64,000 bases of DNA. It comes from UBA6898 sp964463135 (GTDB lineage Bacteria > Nitrospirota > Thermodesulfovibrionia > Thermodesulfovibrionales > UBA6898). The notes below the pieces were generated by a model that was given only the letters and a program-made list of their open reading frames with translations, made no database searches and was not told where the DNA came from. This document shows, piece by piece, positions 8,348 through 16,887 of this stretch. The stretch covers positions 1 through 64,000 of the forward strand of contig CAYXBA010000001.1 of the NCBI GenBank assembly GCA_964463135.1, written 5' to 3'. Both the position numbers and the translations under genes were made by a program. Each line of letters starts with the position of its first letter. Position 1 is the stretch's first letter.

Positions 8348-10621
8348 TTACTTCTTTTTGAATGCTTCGTAAAAAGGGTTGTTCGAAAACTGCGCAGGCC
8401 GCCTGACCTCTTTTTCGCGTTTTCTCTCAGGGCTTGCCAATGGCATGACAGCTTCCTTTTCCTTTTTTGGAACAGATGCAGTGTTGCCTTGGCCTCCCTT
8501 CATCGAGAGCGAGATGCGCTTTCTCTGCAGATCGACCTCCATAACCGTAACGGTCACTTTCTGGTGTACCTTCACGACATCTGCGGGGTTCTTTACAAAC
8601 CGGTCTGCCAATTCGCTGATATGCACAAGCCCGTCCTGATGAACGCCTATATCGACAAAGACGCCGAAGGCAGCGATGTTCGTCACAATGCCGGGGAGCT
8701 TCATGCCCGGCTCCAGGTCCTCGACCTTCTGCACATGCTCTGCAAAATGAAATGACTCGAACTGTGACCGGGGGTCACGTCCCGGTTTGGCAAGCTCGGA
8801 CATGATATCGCTCAGGGTCGGCATGCCTGCAGTGTCGGTCACATATCGTGAGAGATTGATATTCTGCCTGAGGCTATTGTCTTTCATCAGGTCAACGACC
8901 GAGCAATGGAGGTCCTGCGCCATGGCGCTCACAATAGGATACGCTTCGGGATGCACTGCCGACCCGTCAAGGGGGTTCTCACCGTCCCGAATGCGCAGAA
9001 AGCCCGCAGCCTGTTCAAAGGCCTTTGGCCCCAGTCGCGGGATCTTTTTCAGGTCTTCGCGTGACCTGAACGGCCCATGCTCATTCCGGTATTCGACAAT
9101 GCCCTTTGCAAGCTGCGGCCCAAGCCCTGACACATAGGTGAGGAGCTGCCTGCTTGCTGTGTTCAGTTCCACGCCCACGCCGTTGACGCAACTGCTCACG
9201 ACATCATCAAGACTTTTCTTCAATGCGATCTGATCAACGTCATGCTGATACTGGCCTACGCCGATCGATTTGGGATCGATCTTCACCAGTTCAGCAAGGG
9301 GGTCTGTGAGTCGACGGCCGATCGAGACCGATCCCCTGACCGTAAGATCATGGTCAGGGAATTCCTCCCTTGCCACGTCTGACGCAGAGTAGATGGATGC
9401 ACCGCTTTCGTTCACCATAACGATGTCTATTGCGGGTGCAAGCCCGAGCCCTCTCACAAAGGCCTCTGTCTCCCTCCCTGCTGTGCCGTTCCCTATGGCG
9501 ATCGCCTCGATGCTGAAACGGCTGCAGAGATCTTTGATCTTTGCGCCTGCCTCGCCGACGCCTTTGTCGGAGAAGTGAGGATAGATCGTGTCGTTATGGA
9601 GCAGCTTCCCCTGCCGGTCAAGGCAGACCACTTTGCAGCCTGTCCTGAAGCCCGGATCAATGGCAAGCACGCTTTTTCTCCCCAGCGGCGGGGCGAGCAG
9701 AAGCTGTCTCAGGTTCTCGACAAAAACACGAATTGCCTCTTCGTCAGCCCGCTTCTTGGCAGCCAGCCTGATCTCGCCCTCCATGGAAGAGGTGAGCAGC
9801 CTCTTGTAACTGTCATGCAGCGCAAGCTTCACCTGTTCGGAGGCTGTATTATTCCCTTTCAGAAAGAGCGCTTCAAGAAGATCAAGCGCTTCGTCTTCAG
9901 GCGGCGTTACGCGCATGATCAGGAACCCTTCGGATTCTCCGCGGCGGATGGCGAGTATCCTGTGTGAAGGGGCCCTGGATATTGGTTCTTCCCAGTCGAA
10001 ATAGTCCCGGTATTTAATTGCTTCATCTTCCTTGTTGGACATCACCTTTGACCGCAGCATGCCCTTGGTTGCAAAAAGTTCCCGCAGCCTTGCCCGTGCT
10101 GTCTGGTCCTCACTGACCCATTCGGCAATAATGTCCCGCGCCCCGGCCAGGGCCTCCTCTGAAGTAGCCACGCCTTTTTCTGCATCCAAATATGAGGCCG
10201 CGGCTGCCTCGATGTCCATCTCTTCCTGGCTGAACAAGGCTGCGGCAAGGGGTTCGAGCCCCTTTTCCTTTGCCATCATCGCGCGCGTTCGCCGTTTCGG
10301 CCTGAAGGGCAGATAGATGTCCTCAAGACTGGTCAGGGAATCAGCACTGCCGATCTTTGTTCTTAATGCGTCGGTGAGCAGGCTGCGTTCTTCCAGAGAT
10401 TTCAAGATAGCTTCCCGCCGCTTGTCCAGTTCTCTGAGCTGCTCCAGCCTGTCCCTGATTGCAGCAACAGCAACCTCATCAAGGCTACCGGTCGCCTCTT
10501 TGCGGTATCGGGAAATAAAGGGGACTGTTGCCCCGTCATTGAGCAGCGCAGTCGTTGCCGTTATCTGTGATACGGAAAGGCCGAGCTCTTTTGCGATTAT
10601 GGCTATATGTAATTCGTTCAT
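8348..10621 (-). CDS. tex: Tex family RNA-binding transcription accessory protein
   Basis: A 757-residue Tex protein. Order: Tex-like N-terminal helical domain, YqgF-like RNase H-fold domain beginning VLAIDPGFRTGCKV near residue 325, helix-hairpin-helix region (including GLGPQLAKGIVEYRNEHG and RLGPKAFEQAAGFLRI), and a C-terminal S1 RNA-binding domain starting GIVTNIAAFGVFVDIGVHQ. The end is Lys-rich. Length and order match the family (about 720-780). Tex contacts RNA polymerase and nucleic acids and affects transcription and translation processivity. The gene probably forms a two-gene unit with yceH. Confidence 0.97.
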   Translation of the reverse strand: MNELHIAIIAKELGLSVSQITATTALLNDGATVPFISRYRKEATGSLDEVAVAAIRDRLEQLRELDKRREAILKSLEERSLLTDALRTKIGSADSLTSLEDIYLPFRPKRRTRAMMAKEKGLEPLAAALFSQEEMDIEAAAASYLDAEKGVATSEEALAGARDIIAEWVSEDQTARARLRELFATKGMLRSKVMSNKEDEAIKYRDYFDWEEPISRAPSHRILAIRRGESEGFLIMRVTPPEDEALDLLEALFLKGNNTASEQVKLALHDSYKRLLTSSMEGEIRLAAKKRADEEAIRVFVENLRQLLLAPPLGRKSVLAIDPGFRTGCKVVCLDRQGKLLHNDTIYPHFSDKGVGEAGAKIKDLCSRFSIEAIAIGNGTAGRETEAFVRGLGLAPAIDIVMVNESGASIYSASDVAREEFPDHDLTVRGSVSIGRRLTDPLAELVKIDPKSIGVGQYQHDVDQIALKKSLDDVVSSCVNGVGVELNTASRQLLTYVSGLGPQLAKGIVEYRNEHGPFRSREDLKKIPRLGPKAFEQAAGFLRIRDGENPLDGSAVHPEAYPIVSAMAQDLHCSVVDLMKDNSLRQNINLSRYVTDTAGMPTLSDIMSELAKPGRDPRSQFESFHFAEHVQKVEDLEPGMKLPGIVTNIAAFGVFVDIGVHQDGLVHISELADRFVKNPADVVKVHQKVTVTVMEVDLQRKRISLSMKGGQGNTASVPKKEKEAVMPLASPERKREKEVRRPAQFSNNPFYEAFKKK

Positions 10622-10755
10622 TCAGTTCCTTTACTTTAGATTGATAGTCTATAGCTGTTCAGGTGAATAGCAATAGGAGAAAGTTCTTTGCCCGGGAACA
10701 GATGCCGCATGCAAGAATCCTATCAGACTATAGCCTAAACCACCTGAGTTGTTAC

Positions 10756-12777
10756 TCATTTTCCTAATTTGGCGCGAATATTTGCAAAGCACTTCCTGGC
10801 ATAGAGCTCTTCCTCTTCAGGTGAAAGCTTCTCGAAGCGATCGAGCTTTTTCACGACCTCTTCAGGGAGCTCATCAAGAAACCGCGAGGGGATTGAGGGC
10901 GCTTCTTTTCCGTATTTCGTCCTCTGGTTCGTATAGGTGATATAAAGTTCATGCATTGCCCGCGTTATCCCGACATAGAAAAGCCTTCTTTCTTCCTCCA
11001 GCCCTTCCTCTGTGTCCGCTGATTTCTTGTGCGGAAGGATATCCTCTTCAGTGCCTGCAATGAATACGACCGGGAACTCAAGTCCTTTGGAGGAGTGGAA
11101 CGATATGAGCGTAACGCCATACCCGCCTTTCTCTTCCTTTTCATCCATCAGGTCCGTAAGCGCCATGGTTTCGAGAAAGCCGTGGAGAGAGGGTGCTGCT
11201 TCAGCGGATTCATAATGGCGCACAGAATCGACAAAACCGTCGAGATTCTCCATCTTCCTGAATGCTGCCTCCGGGGTCTTATACAGCTCGCTGATGTAGT
11301 CGCGGTAATTGATCTCATCGATTAGGGCCTTGAGGGCCTTGTCCATTTCCCTGCCTTTTCTGAACATATCACGGTATCGGGCAAGAAGGCTGAAAAGTGC
11401 TTTGGCTGATGCAGCAGGTTTTGGTCCCAGTCCCGGCACCTCGGTCGCCTTGCCAAAGGCGTCGAGAAGGCTCATGGAATGAGCGCGGCTGAATTCCGAA
11501 AGGAGCGCCAGGGCAGAAGGGCCCAGTCCCCGTTTTGGTGCATTTGCCGCTCTCAGAAGGCTTAGGTCGTCAGACGGATTTGCGATGATCTTGAGGTACG
11601 CCGCGAGGTCCTTTATCTCCTTGTTCTCGAAATAGCTTGTGCCGCCAACCACAGAGTAAGGTATGCGCTGCTTTCTGAGCGCCTCTTCAAAGGGCCTCGA
11701 AAAGATGTTTGCGCGGTATATCACCGCAAAGTGTTCGTAGGGGATCTCTCTTTCGAGTTTGATGGTAGAGATCCTGTCGACGATCCAGGCAGCCTCATCC
11801 TCCGTGTCCCGCGCCTTCAGGATATTGACCTTGGGGCCTTCACCCCGTGCAGACCAGAGGGATTTTGGCATCCTCTTCCTGTTGTTCTTTATGACGCTGT
11901 TTGCAGCGGTCAGGATATTGCCGAACGAGCGGTAGTTCTGCTCAAGCCTTACGATGATCGTACCCGGAAAGTCTTTTTCGAAATGGAGGATATTGCCGAG
12001 GTTGGCTCCGCGCCATCCATAGATCGACTGATCGTCATCGCCGACCACGCAGAGATTTTTTCTGTCGCCTGCGAGAAGCCTGATGAAATCATACTGGACC
12101 TTGTTCGTGTCCTGGTACTCGTCCACCATGATATAGCGAAACATATTCTGATACTGCGCCAGCACATCGGGATGTTCTTTGAAGAGCTTCAAAGTCAGCA
12201 GAAGAAGGTCATCGAAATCGAGCGCGTTCAGAGATTTGAGCGCGTCGAGGTAACGGGGATAGAGCATTGCCGAGGCCTCTTCAAGCGGGGTATCCGACGG
12301 GGCCGTTTCGATCGGAGCGAAATCGTTCTTGGTCCTGCTGATCCTTTCGAGAATATTCTCGGGCTTGAAGGTCTTATCGTAAAATTTGATGTCAGAAAGG
12401 ATATTTCGCAGGAGCGACACCTGTTCGGACGTGTCGTAAATGGTGAAGTCTTTCCGATACCCAAGGTGCTCGATCTCCCGTCGCAATATCCTGAGGCAGA
12501 GGGAATGAAACGTTGAGATCACCGGCGTACCGGTCTCGCCCTTGAGCATCGATTTGACCCGCTCGCGCATCTCCTTAGCCGCCTTGTTGGTGAAGGTGAC
12601 CGCAAGGACAGAGCCTGCCCGGCTGATCCCGGTCTTTATGATATATGCAGTCCGCATGGTGATGACCCGCGTCTTGCCTGAACCTGCACCTGCCAGGATA
12701 AGCAGAGGGCCGTCAGTCTGCATGACCGCTTCTTCCTGCCGCGGATTAAGCCGCGCGATCTCTTTATATATATCCAC
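10756..12777 (-). CDS. UvrD/PcrA/Rep-type 3'-5' DNA helicase
   Basis: A 673-residue superfamily 1A helicase for DNA repair or replication. Walker A AGAGSGKT is at 29-36. Further motifs are motif Ia TFTNKAAKEM, motif II VDEYQDTN, motif III GDDDQSIYGWRGA, motif IV LEQNYRS, motif V VTLISFHSSKGLEFPVVF and motif VI EEERRLFYVGITRA. It is shorter than E. coli UvrD and lacks an obvious Tudor-like C-terminal extension, so it may be nearer Rep or PcrA; the exact subfamily needs a tree. The start is a GTG at 12777. It stands alone, with a repeat-containing gap upstream. Confidence 0.95.
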   Translation of the reverse strand: MDIYKEIARLNPRQEEAVMQTDGPLLILAGAGSGKTRVITMRTAYIIKTGISRAGSVLAVTFTNKAAKEMRERVKSMLKGETGTPVISTFHSLCLRILRREIEHLGYRKDFTIYDTSEQVSLLRNILSDIKFYDKTFKPENILERISRTKNDFAPIETAPSDTPLEEASAMLYPRYLDALKSLNALDFDDLLLLTLKLFKEHPDVLAQYQNMFRYIMVDEYQDTNKVQYDFIRLLAGDRKNLCVVGDDDQSIYGWRGANLGNILHFEKDFPGTIIVRLEQNYRSFGNILTAANSVIKNNRKRMPKSLWSARGEGPKVNILKARDTEDEAAWIVDRISTIKLEREIPYEHFAVIYRANIFSRPFEEALRKQRIPYSVVGGTSYFENKEIKDLAAYLKIIANPSDDLSLLRAANAPKRGLGPSALALLSEFSRAHSMSLLDAFGKATEVPGLGPKPAASAKALFSLLARYRDMFRKGREMDKALKALIDEINYRDYISELYKTPEAAFRKMENLDGFVDSVRHYESAEAAPSLHGFLETMALTDLMDEKEEKGGYGVTLISFHSSKGLEFPVVFIAGTEEDILPHKKSADTEEGLEEERRLFYVGITRAMHELYITYTNQRTKYGKEAPSIPSRFLDELPEEVVKKLDRFEKLSPEEEELYARKCFANIRAKLGK

Positions 12778-12794
12778 AGTTGGTCTGGTTCCTT

Positions 12795-12870
12795 TGCCTA
12801 AGACACCTTTTGGTGCGTACAGTAGTTACCGTTGGTGCCTAAGTCACCTGTTTCTGGCGCTTAAAGCACC
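12795..12870. repeat. Cluster of three CCTAAG-core repeats
   Basis: Three related short elements lie upstream of the helicase gene: TGCCTAAGACACC (12795-12807), GGTGCCTAAGTCACC (12834-12848) and GGCGCTTAAAGCACC (12856-12870). Each is an imperfect palindrome around CCTAAG. The same core recurs at 14682-14718 and 14837-14868, so this looks like a dispersed REP-type repeat family in gene-poor DNA. Confidence 0.5.
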
Positions 12871-13096
12871 GGGGCTCTCTTCACGCGGTCAAAACTGAAT
12901 CCTTGTTGCGTGGGCGTGAGATAATTAATGCCTGCATACTGCCGGGGAAAAATATCTGACCATTATTTTACCGGGCGAAAAGCAAGAAGGCAACAAAGCG
13001 CTATGAGGTGTACGAGACGATTGCCGGTTCTCTGTCCGGTTAGGACGGGTAGGGTGCATTGCCTGATGCCCAAAAAACGTGTCATAATAAGCGCGA

Positions 13097-13279
13097 ATGG
13101 AAAACAGTTCTGCTCTTGCAACAGGTAGCGCCTGTGATACGGTCCAGGGTACTGAGGCCGTTACGATTTGGTGCCCTCACTATGAATGCTTCAAATATCT
13201 CAGTGTCTGCAACCGCTGCCGCGTCAGGATCAAATGCCAGAGTTATCAGGACTACTGGTCTCCCCGCTTCGAATTCTGA
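13097..13279 (+). CDS. Small cysteine-rich protein (hypothetical)
   Basis: A 60-residue ORF with a Cys-rich second half: cysteines at 25, 30, 37, 40 and 46 within a WCPHYECF...CNRC...KCQSYQDYW context. The spacing resembles small zinc- or Fe-S-binding proteins that I have seen in anaerobe genomes, but I cannot name the family. No good Shine-Dalgarno precedes the ATG. It lies in a 700-base stretch with no other convincing gene. A second Cys-containing ORF (GTG 13319 to 13507) follows but overlaps the end of the convergent lipoprotein gene and is less convincing. Confidence 0.4.
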   Translation: MENSSALATGSACDTVQGTEAVTIWCPHYECFKYLSVCNRCRVRIKCQSYQDYWSPRFEF

Positions 13280-13484
13280 AGTTTCGCTCTGCAGTAAATA
13301 AGCTACAACTGCCTGTCGGTGTGTAACGTATCCCGCCATTACAGATCATGCGATCAGAATGGGTGCGACCTCCATCAGCTATGTAACGCGGTCGAACGGT
13401 TTGATCCCGGAGATGAGGAGGAGAAGAAAAAGGATAAGGCTGGATATGATCAACGTCCGATTGCGTGTCTGCGCATCATTGCGA

Positions 13485-14045
13485 CTATGGGCTCACCTGG
13501 AATATAAAGTCATCTGCGTTCATTGCGTTTCCTGTACAGCCGTACGCCTGCCCTCCTGCATATGGGTCTCCCGATGACATCATCCAAGTCAGAACGCCAT
13601 CCCCTTCTTTTGGAGTTATCCATTCTATCACCCATCGCTGCCCGGTCTGCACGGGGATCTCATTCGGCAGTCGATAAGTCACATCTAGCAACTTGCCGGT
13701 TGTAACAGGCCCAGCCACGGTGGCGCTGGCTTCAGCGGCGACACTCCCCTGAGGACTCCCCTGCCGCAGTCTGACCGTGCTTTTGTATCCTTTAGCCGGA
13801 AACTTTCCCCCAGCTCTGAGCTGTAATGCAATTGCTGTTATTTTTGGCTGCGAGGCGAGAAAGCTCTGGTACAGGCTGCCGCCTCCGACTCCGCACCCCA
13901 TGCTGGTACCCGTGGCGACAGTATTCTGGGACTTGCCTGAGGGTTGAGTAGTAGCGCATCCGAAGAGCAGCGCGACAATACAAAGAAATGCAGGGACTAG
14001 CTTTTTCTGTCGGTTAAGAAATGTCGTCAAGATAAGTTCAGTCAT
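13485..14045 (-). CDS. Hypothetical lipoprotein
   Basis: A 186-residue predicted lipoprotein. The N terminus has a basic start, a hydrophobic stretch (VPAFLCIVALLFGC) and a lipobox with Cys near residue 30, followed by a Thr/Ser/Gly-rich linker. The mature part looks beta-rich with several Gly and Thr residues and ends in a FQVSP-type strand. I recognise no family. A clear Shine-Dalgarno (GGAGG) lies 6 bases before the ATG. No operon partner is visible. Confidence 0.75.
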   Translation of the reverse strand: MTELILTTFLNRQKKLVPAFLCIVALLFGCATTQPSGKSQNTVATGTSMGCGVGGGSLYQSFLASQPKITAIALQLRAGGKFPAKGYKSTVRLRQGSPQGSVAAEASATVAGPVTTGKLLDVTYRLPNEIPVQTGQRWVIEWITPKEGDGVLTWMMSSGDPYAGGQAYGCTGNAMNADDFIFQVSP

Positions 14046-14167
14046 GATGTCCTCCAGTCATGTAAGTGGAATGCGATGGGAACAGTCTCATCGTTCCCCG
14101 CCGAACGGCTCCGGGCATGACCTGCGCGGCGATGTTTGTTGCGACAAGGTCTATGTCATTGTTGGGC

Positions 14168-14536
14168 TTATTTTATTTCTAGTTCACCTTTTTTATAACG
14201 CTCTAACGTCATTTTTGCGCCGAGCGCAAGAATGCCATTTCCTTTAGCAATTGGTTTAAGCGTTTCTACTGCGAGAGAAGTTCTATCTTTCAGCAGATAG
14301 GCCCCAGCCATAGCACGTACGGATTCTTCTTTATGGTTTAATAGGACAACGAATTGATTAATGGCCTCTTCGCCTGATGCCAGTATTTTTTTTGCTGCCA
14401 AATTAAGGAGATTTGCTTGTTGATTAGTTTTTTGCCGCTCGCCTGTCATGGTGAATTGATAGTGTTTTTGAGACGCAGCAGAAAAATCATCTATTAATTT
14501 GTGATATTCATAGCTTTTATTATTAGTTGTGATCAT
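14168..14536 (-). CDS. DUF2019-like HEAT-repeat protein (hypothetical)
   Basis: A 122-residue, all-helical protein. The block NHKEESVRAMAGAYLL followed by AVETLKPIAKGNGILALGAKMTLERYKKG looks like two HEAT/ARM-type repeats and resembles the DUF2019 family, some members of which accompany polymorphic toxins as putative immunity proteins. The gene and its flanks are clearly more AT-rich than the neighbours, which suggests horizontal gain. No toxin gene is next to it. The functional idea is inference from weak family resemblance. Confidence 0.7.
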   Translation of the reverse strand: MITTNNKSYEYHKLIDDFSAASQKHYQFTMTGERQKTNQQANLLNLAAKKILASGEEAINQFVVLLNHKEESVRAMAGAYLLKDRTSLAVETLKPIAKGNGILALGAKMTLERYKKGELEIK

Positions 14537-14681
14537 AGATTAATTGCCGAACATTGTTTTTTTTATATCACATGCGTCTTTTTCGTGATTATAGGGGCAA
14601 ATAAGGGCATCGTCAAGAAAAATTCGGGGAATATCAGAACCCTTTTGTGGAGAGAGGTATTTCTTCCTCTCCTTTGCAAGG

Positions 14682-14718
14682 GCCAACAGTAGGTGAGCCT
14701 AAGGCTCCTACTGTTGGC
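14682..14718. repeat. Near-perfect palindromic repeat
   Basis: The arms GCCAACAGTAG (14682-14692) and CTACTGTTGGC (14708-14718) pair perfectly. Inside them GAGCC and GGCTC form a second stem around a TAA loop, with a two-base bulge. It shares the CCTAAGG core with the repeats at 12795-12870 and 14837-14868. It has no T run, so it does not look like a standard terminator. Confidence 0.7.
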
Positions 14719-14836
14719 TTTAAGCAGAGGCATGTTGGGGTAATGGAAAATGTATTTAAACCTCCCCAGCCCCCTCCTTGGTAAGGAGGGGATGTTGAGC
14801 CAGCAGGCGGTGTTTTAAGCAGAGGGGCGTAGGTTT

Positions 14837-14868
14837 ATTCCTCCACTGCCTAAGGCACCTACTGCTGG
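14837..14868. repeat. Second copy of the CCTAAGG palindromic repeat
   Basis: The sequence around TGCCTAAGGCACCTACTG is a degenerate relative of the palindrome at 14682-14718 (shared CCTAAGGC and CCTACTG blocks). It lies 120 bases downstream of that copy in the same gene-free stretch. Confidence 0.5.
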
Positions 14869-14932
14869 TTAAGATAAGGGGAGGTGAGAAGGGGTTATGA
14901 TTCTTACGCGATTAACTGAAGCCAATAAATAA

Positions 14933-14962
14933 AAAGGGGAAGGCATTGCTGCCTTCCCCTTT
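14933..14962 (-). terminator. Intrinsic terminator of glnB-glnA
   Basis: A 12-base perfect stem AAAGGGGAAGGC / GCCTTCCCCTTT with a 6-base loop lies 28 bases past the glnA stop codon. Read on the minus strand it is followed by a T-rich run (complement of AAATAAAAA). Confidence 0.85.
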
Positions 14963-14989
14963 CTCTTGCGACTAACTTCTGTGAATGGC

Positions 14990-16402
14990 TTAGATGTCGT
15001 AGTACAGGAAGAACTCGTAGGGATGAGGGCGGAGCCTCAGTGCGTCCACTTCATTCTTTCTCTTGTAAGCGATCCAGGTATCGATCGCATCCTGGGTGAA
15101 GACATTGCCCTTGAGCAGGAACTCATGGTCTGCCTCAAGCGCATCGAGTGCCTCATCAAGGCTGCCCGGCATGGTCGGGACCGATGCAAGCTCTTCCGGT
15201 CCAAGATCGTAGATGTCCTTGTCAAGCGGCTCTCCTGGGTGTATCTTGTTCTCGATACCGTCAAGGCCTGCCATCAGCATTGCAGAGAAGGCAAGATACG
15301 TGTTGCAGGACGGATCAGGGAACCTTACCTCGACCCTCTTTGCCTTCGGGTTAGCTGAGTAGGTAGGTATTCTTATCGATGCTGAACGGTTTCTTGCAGA
15401 GTAGGCAAGGTTGACCGGGGCTTCAAAGCCGGGGGTGAGTCTCTTGTAAGAATTCGTTGTAGGATTGGTCAGCGCTGCAAGGGCATGTGCATGCTTCAGC
15501 ACGCCGCCGATGTAGTACAGAGCCATCTCGCTGAGGCCTGCGTATCCGTTGCCTGCGAAGAGGGGCTTGCCCTTCTTCCAGATGGACTGGTGGACATGCA
15601 TGCCTGAACCGTTGTCGCCGAAGAGCGGCTTTGGCATGAAGGTGGCAGTCTTGTTATGCCTGCGCGCAACGTTCTTCACAATGTATTTGAAGAGCATGTT
15701 CTTGTCCGCCATCTTCACGAGAGAGTCAAAACGCATATCGATCTCTGCCTGTCCGGCGGTTGCGACCTCATGATGCTCACGCTCTACGTAGATGCCGACC
15801 TTCTGCATCTCCATGCACATCTCTGTCCTGATATTTACCTGGCTGTCTGTAGGCGGTACCGGGAAGTAGCCTTCCTTGTGCCTTGGCTTGTACCCAAGGT
15901 TCGGCCCCTCGTCGCGGCCTGAGTTCCAGATGCCTTCCATGGATTCGATGAAATAATACCCGCTGTGCGCGTTCTGGTCGAACTGGATGCCGTCGAAGAT
16001 AAAGAACTCTGCTTCAGGGCCGAAGTAGGCGGTGTCGCCGAGGCCGGTCGACTTGAGGTATGCCTCTGCCTTCTGCGCGATGAAACGGGGGTCCCTGGTG
16101 TACTGCTCTTTGGTGATCGGGTCAACGATATTGCAGATAAGGCTGATGGTCGGGTATTCCATGAACGGGTCCATGAATGCGGTCTCGGGATCGGGCACAA
16201 TAAGCATGTCCGAGGTGTTGATCGCCTGCCAGCCCCTGATGGACGAGCCGTCAAAGCCGAGTCCTTCTTCGAATACTTCTTCCTTCAGCTCTGCAATGGG
16301 TACTGCGAAATGCTGCCAGATCCCGGGAAAATCAAGGAACTTGAAGTTCGCCATTGCTGCCTTGTTCTCCTGCGCCATTTTGATCACGTCTTTTGCTGTC
16401 AT
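14990..16402 (-). CDS. glnA: Glutamine synthetase type I
   Basis: A 470-residue GSI enzyme that makes glutamine from glutamate, ammonia and ATP. The beta-grasp N-terminal domain includes GFDGSSIRGW. The catalytic domain has metal and substrate motifs (FGPEAEFFIFD, NGSGMHVHQS, the ATP-binding KRLTPGFEAPVN and NRSASIRIP). The DIYDLGPEE segment keeps the tyrosine adenylylated in GSI-beta enzymes, so control by adenylylation is possible. Length matches the family. A strong Shine-Dalgarno AGGAGG precedes the ATG. It follows glnB on the same strand with a gap of 99 bases, and an intrinsic terminator closes the unit. Confidence 0.98.
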   Translation of the reverse strand: MTAKDVIKMAQENKAAMANFKFLDFPGIWQHFAVPIAELKEEVFEEGLGFDGSSIRGWQAINTSDMLIVPDPETAFMDPFMEYPTISLICNIVDPITKEQYTRDPRFIAQKAEAYLKSTGLGDTAYFGPEAEFFIFDGIQFDQNAHSGYYFIESMEGIWNSGRDEGPNLGYKPRHKEGYFPVPPTDSQVNIRTEMCMEMQKVGIYVEREHHEVATAGQAEIDMRFDSLVKMADKNMLFKYIVKNVARRHNKTATFMPKPLFGDNGSGMHVHQSIWKKGKPLFAGNGYAGLSEMALYYIGGVLKHAHALAALTNPTTNSYKRLTPGFEAPVNLAYSARNRSASIRIPTYSANPKAKRVEVRFPDPSCNTYLAFSAMLMAGLDGIENKIHPGEPLDKDIYDLGPEELASVPTMPGSLDEALDALEADHEFLLKGNVFTQDAIDTWIAYKRKNEVDALRLRPHPYEFFLYYDI

Positions 16403-16501
16403 TGCTCCTCCTGTAATTTAATTAAGATAATAAAGGTAGAGGTAAAGGCAGAGATACTTATTCTTACTTTACCTATTTTTCTTTACCTTTGCCTAGTGTG
16501 C

Positions 16502-16840
16502 TTATACTGCTGCTTCTCCCTGCTCTCCGGTCCTGATCCTGATGACCTCATCTACGGTATAAACAAAGATCTTGCCGTCGCCGATCTTGCCGGTCTTGGC
16601 AACCTTCTCTATGGTTTGTACAACCTTGGCTGCAAGATCGTCCGAGGTGACGATCTCGAGTTTGATCTTGGGGATGAAATCAACGATGTACTCAGCCCCG
16701 CGATACAGTTCCGTATGGCCCTTCTGTCTGCCGAAGCCCTTCACCTCGGTCACGGTCATGCCCTGAATGCCGATCTCGTTCAGTCCGTCCTTCACCTCAT
16801 CAAGCTTGAAGGGTTTGATGATCGCCTCTATCTTTTTCAT
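16502..16840 (-). CDS. glnB: Nitrogen regulatory protein PII
   Basis: A 112-residue PII signalling protein that senses 2-oxoglutarate, ATP/ADP and often uridylylation state. The T-loop carries the uridylylatable Tyr51 in YRGAEY, preceded by the conserved VKGFGRQKGHTE. The C-terminal signature GKIGDGKIFV is intact. Directly upstream of glnA in the same direction, it probably forms a glnB-glnA operon controlling glutamine synthetase activity. A strong AAGGAGG lies upstream. A second PII gene lies at 62519-62860 next to an NrpR-type repressor; the two proteins are close but not identical. Confidence 0.97.
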   Translation of the reverse strand: MKKIEAIIKPFKLDEVKDGLNEIGIQGMTVTEVKGFGRQKGHTELYRGAEYIVDFIPKIKLEIVTSDDLAAKVVQTIEKVAKTGKIGDGKIFVYTVDEVIRIRTGEQGEAAV

Positions 16841-16887
16841 GTCTCACCTCCTTAATTAGCCTGTAAGCTTGCAAGCCGGCCAGCTGG

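Larger units (their letters stand above)
14537..14932. other. Gene-free AT/GC-mosaic stretch
   Basis: About 400 bases between the DUF2019-like gene and the glnA terminator. I see no gene. It contains two palindromic repeats (listed separately) and a CCCCTCCTTGG/TAAGGAGGGG inverted repeat near 14769-14790. Confidence 0.5.

Noticed and set aside
11731..12516. A 261-codon plus-strand frame opposite the UvrD-type helicase
   Set aside because: Antisense shadow of helicase motifs; no start signal or domain.
13319..13507. Second Cys-containing ORF as a firm gene
   Set aside because: It overlaps the 3' end of the convergent lipoprotein gene and has a GTG start without a ribosome-binding site; kept only as a finding.
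16841..16887. A sigma-54 promoter upstream of glnB
   Set aside because: TGGC and TTGC on the minus strand are only 4 bases apart, not the 7 needed for a -24/-12 element.
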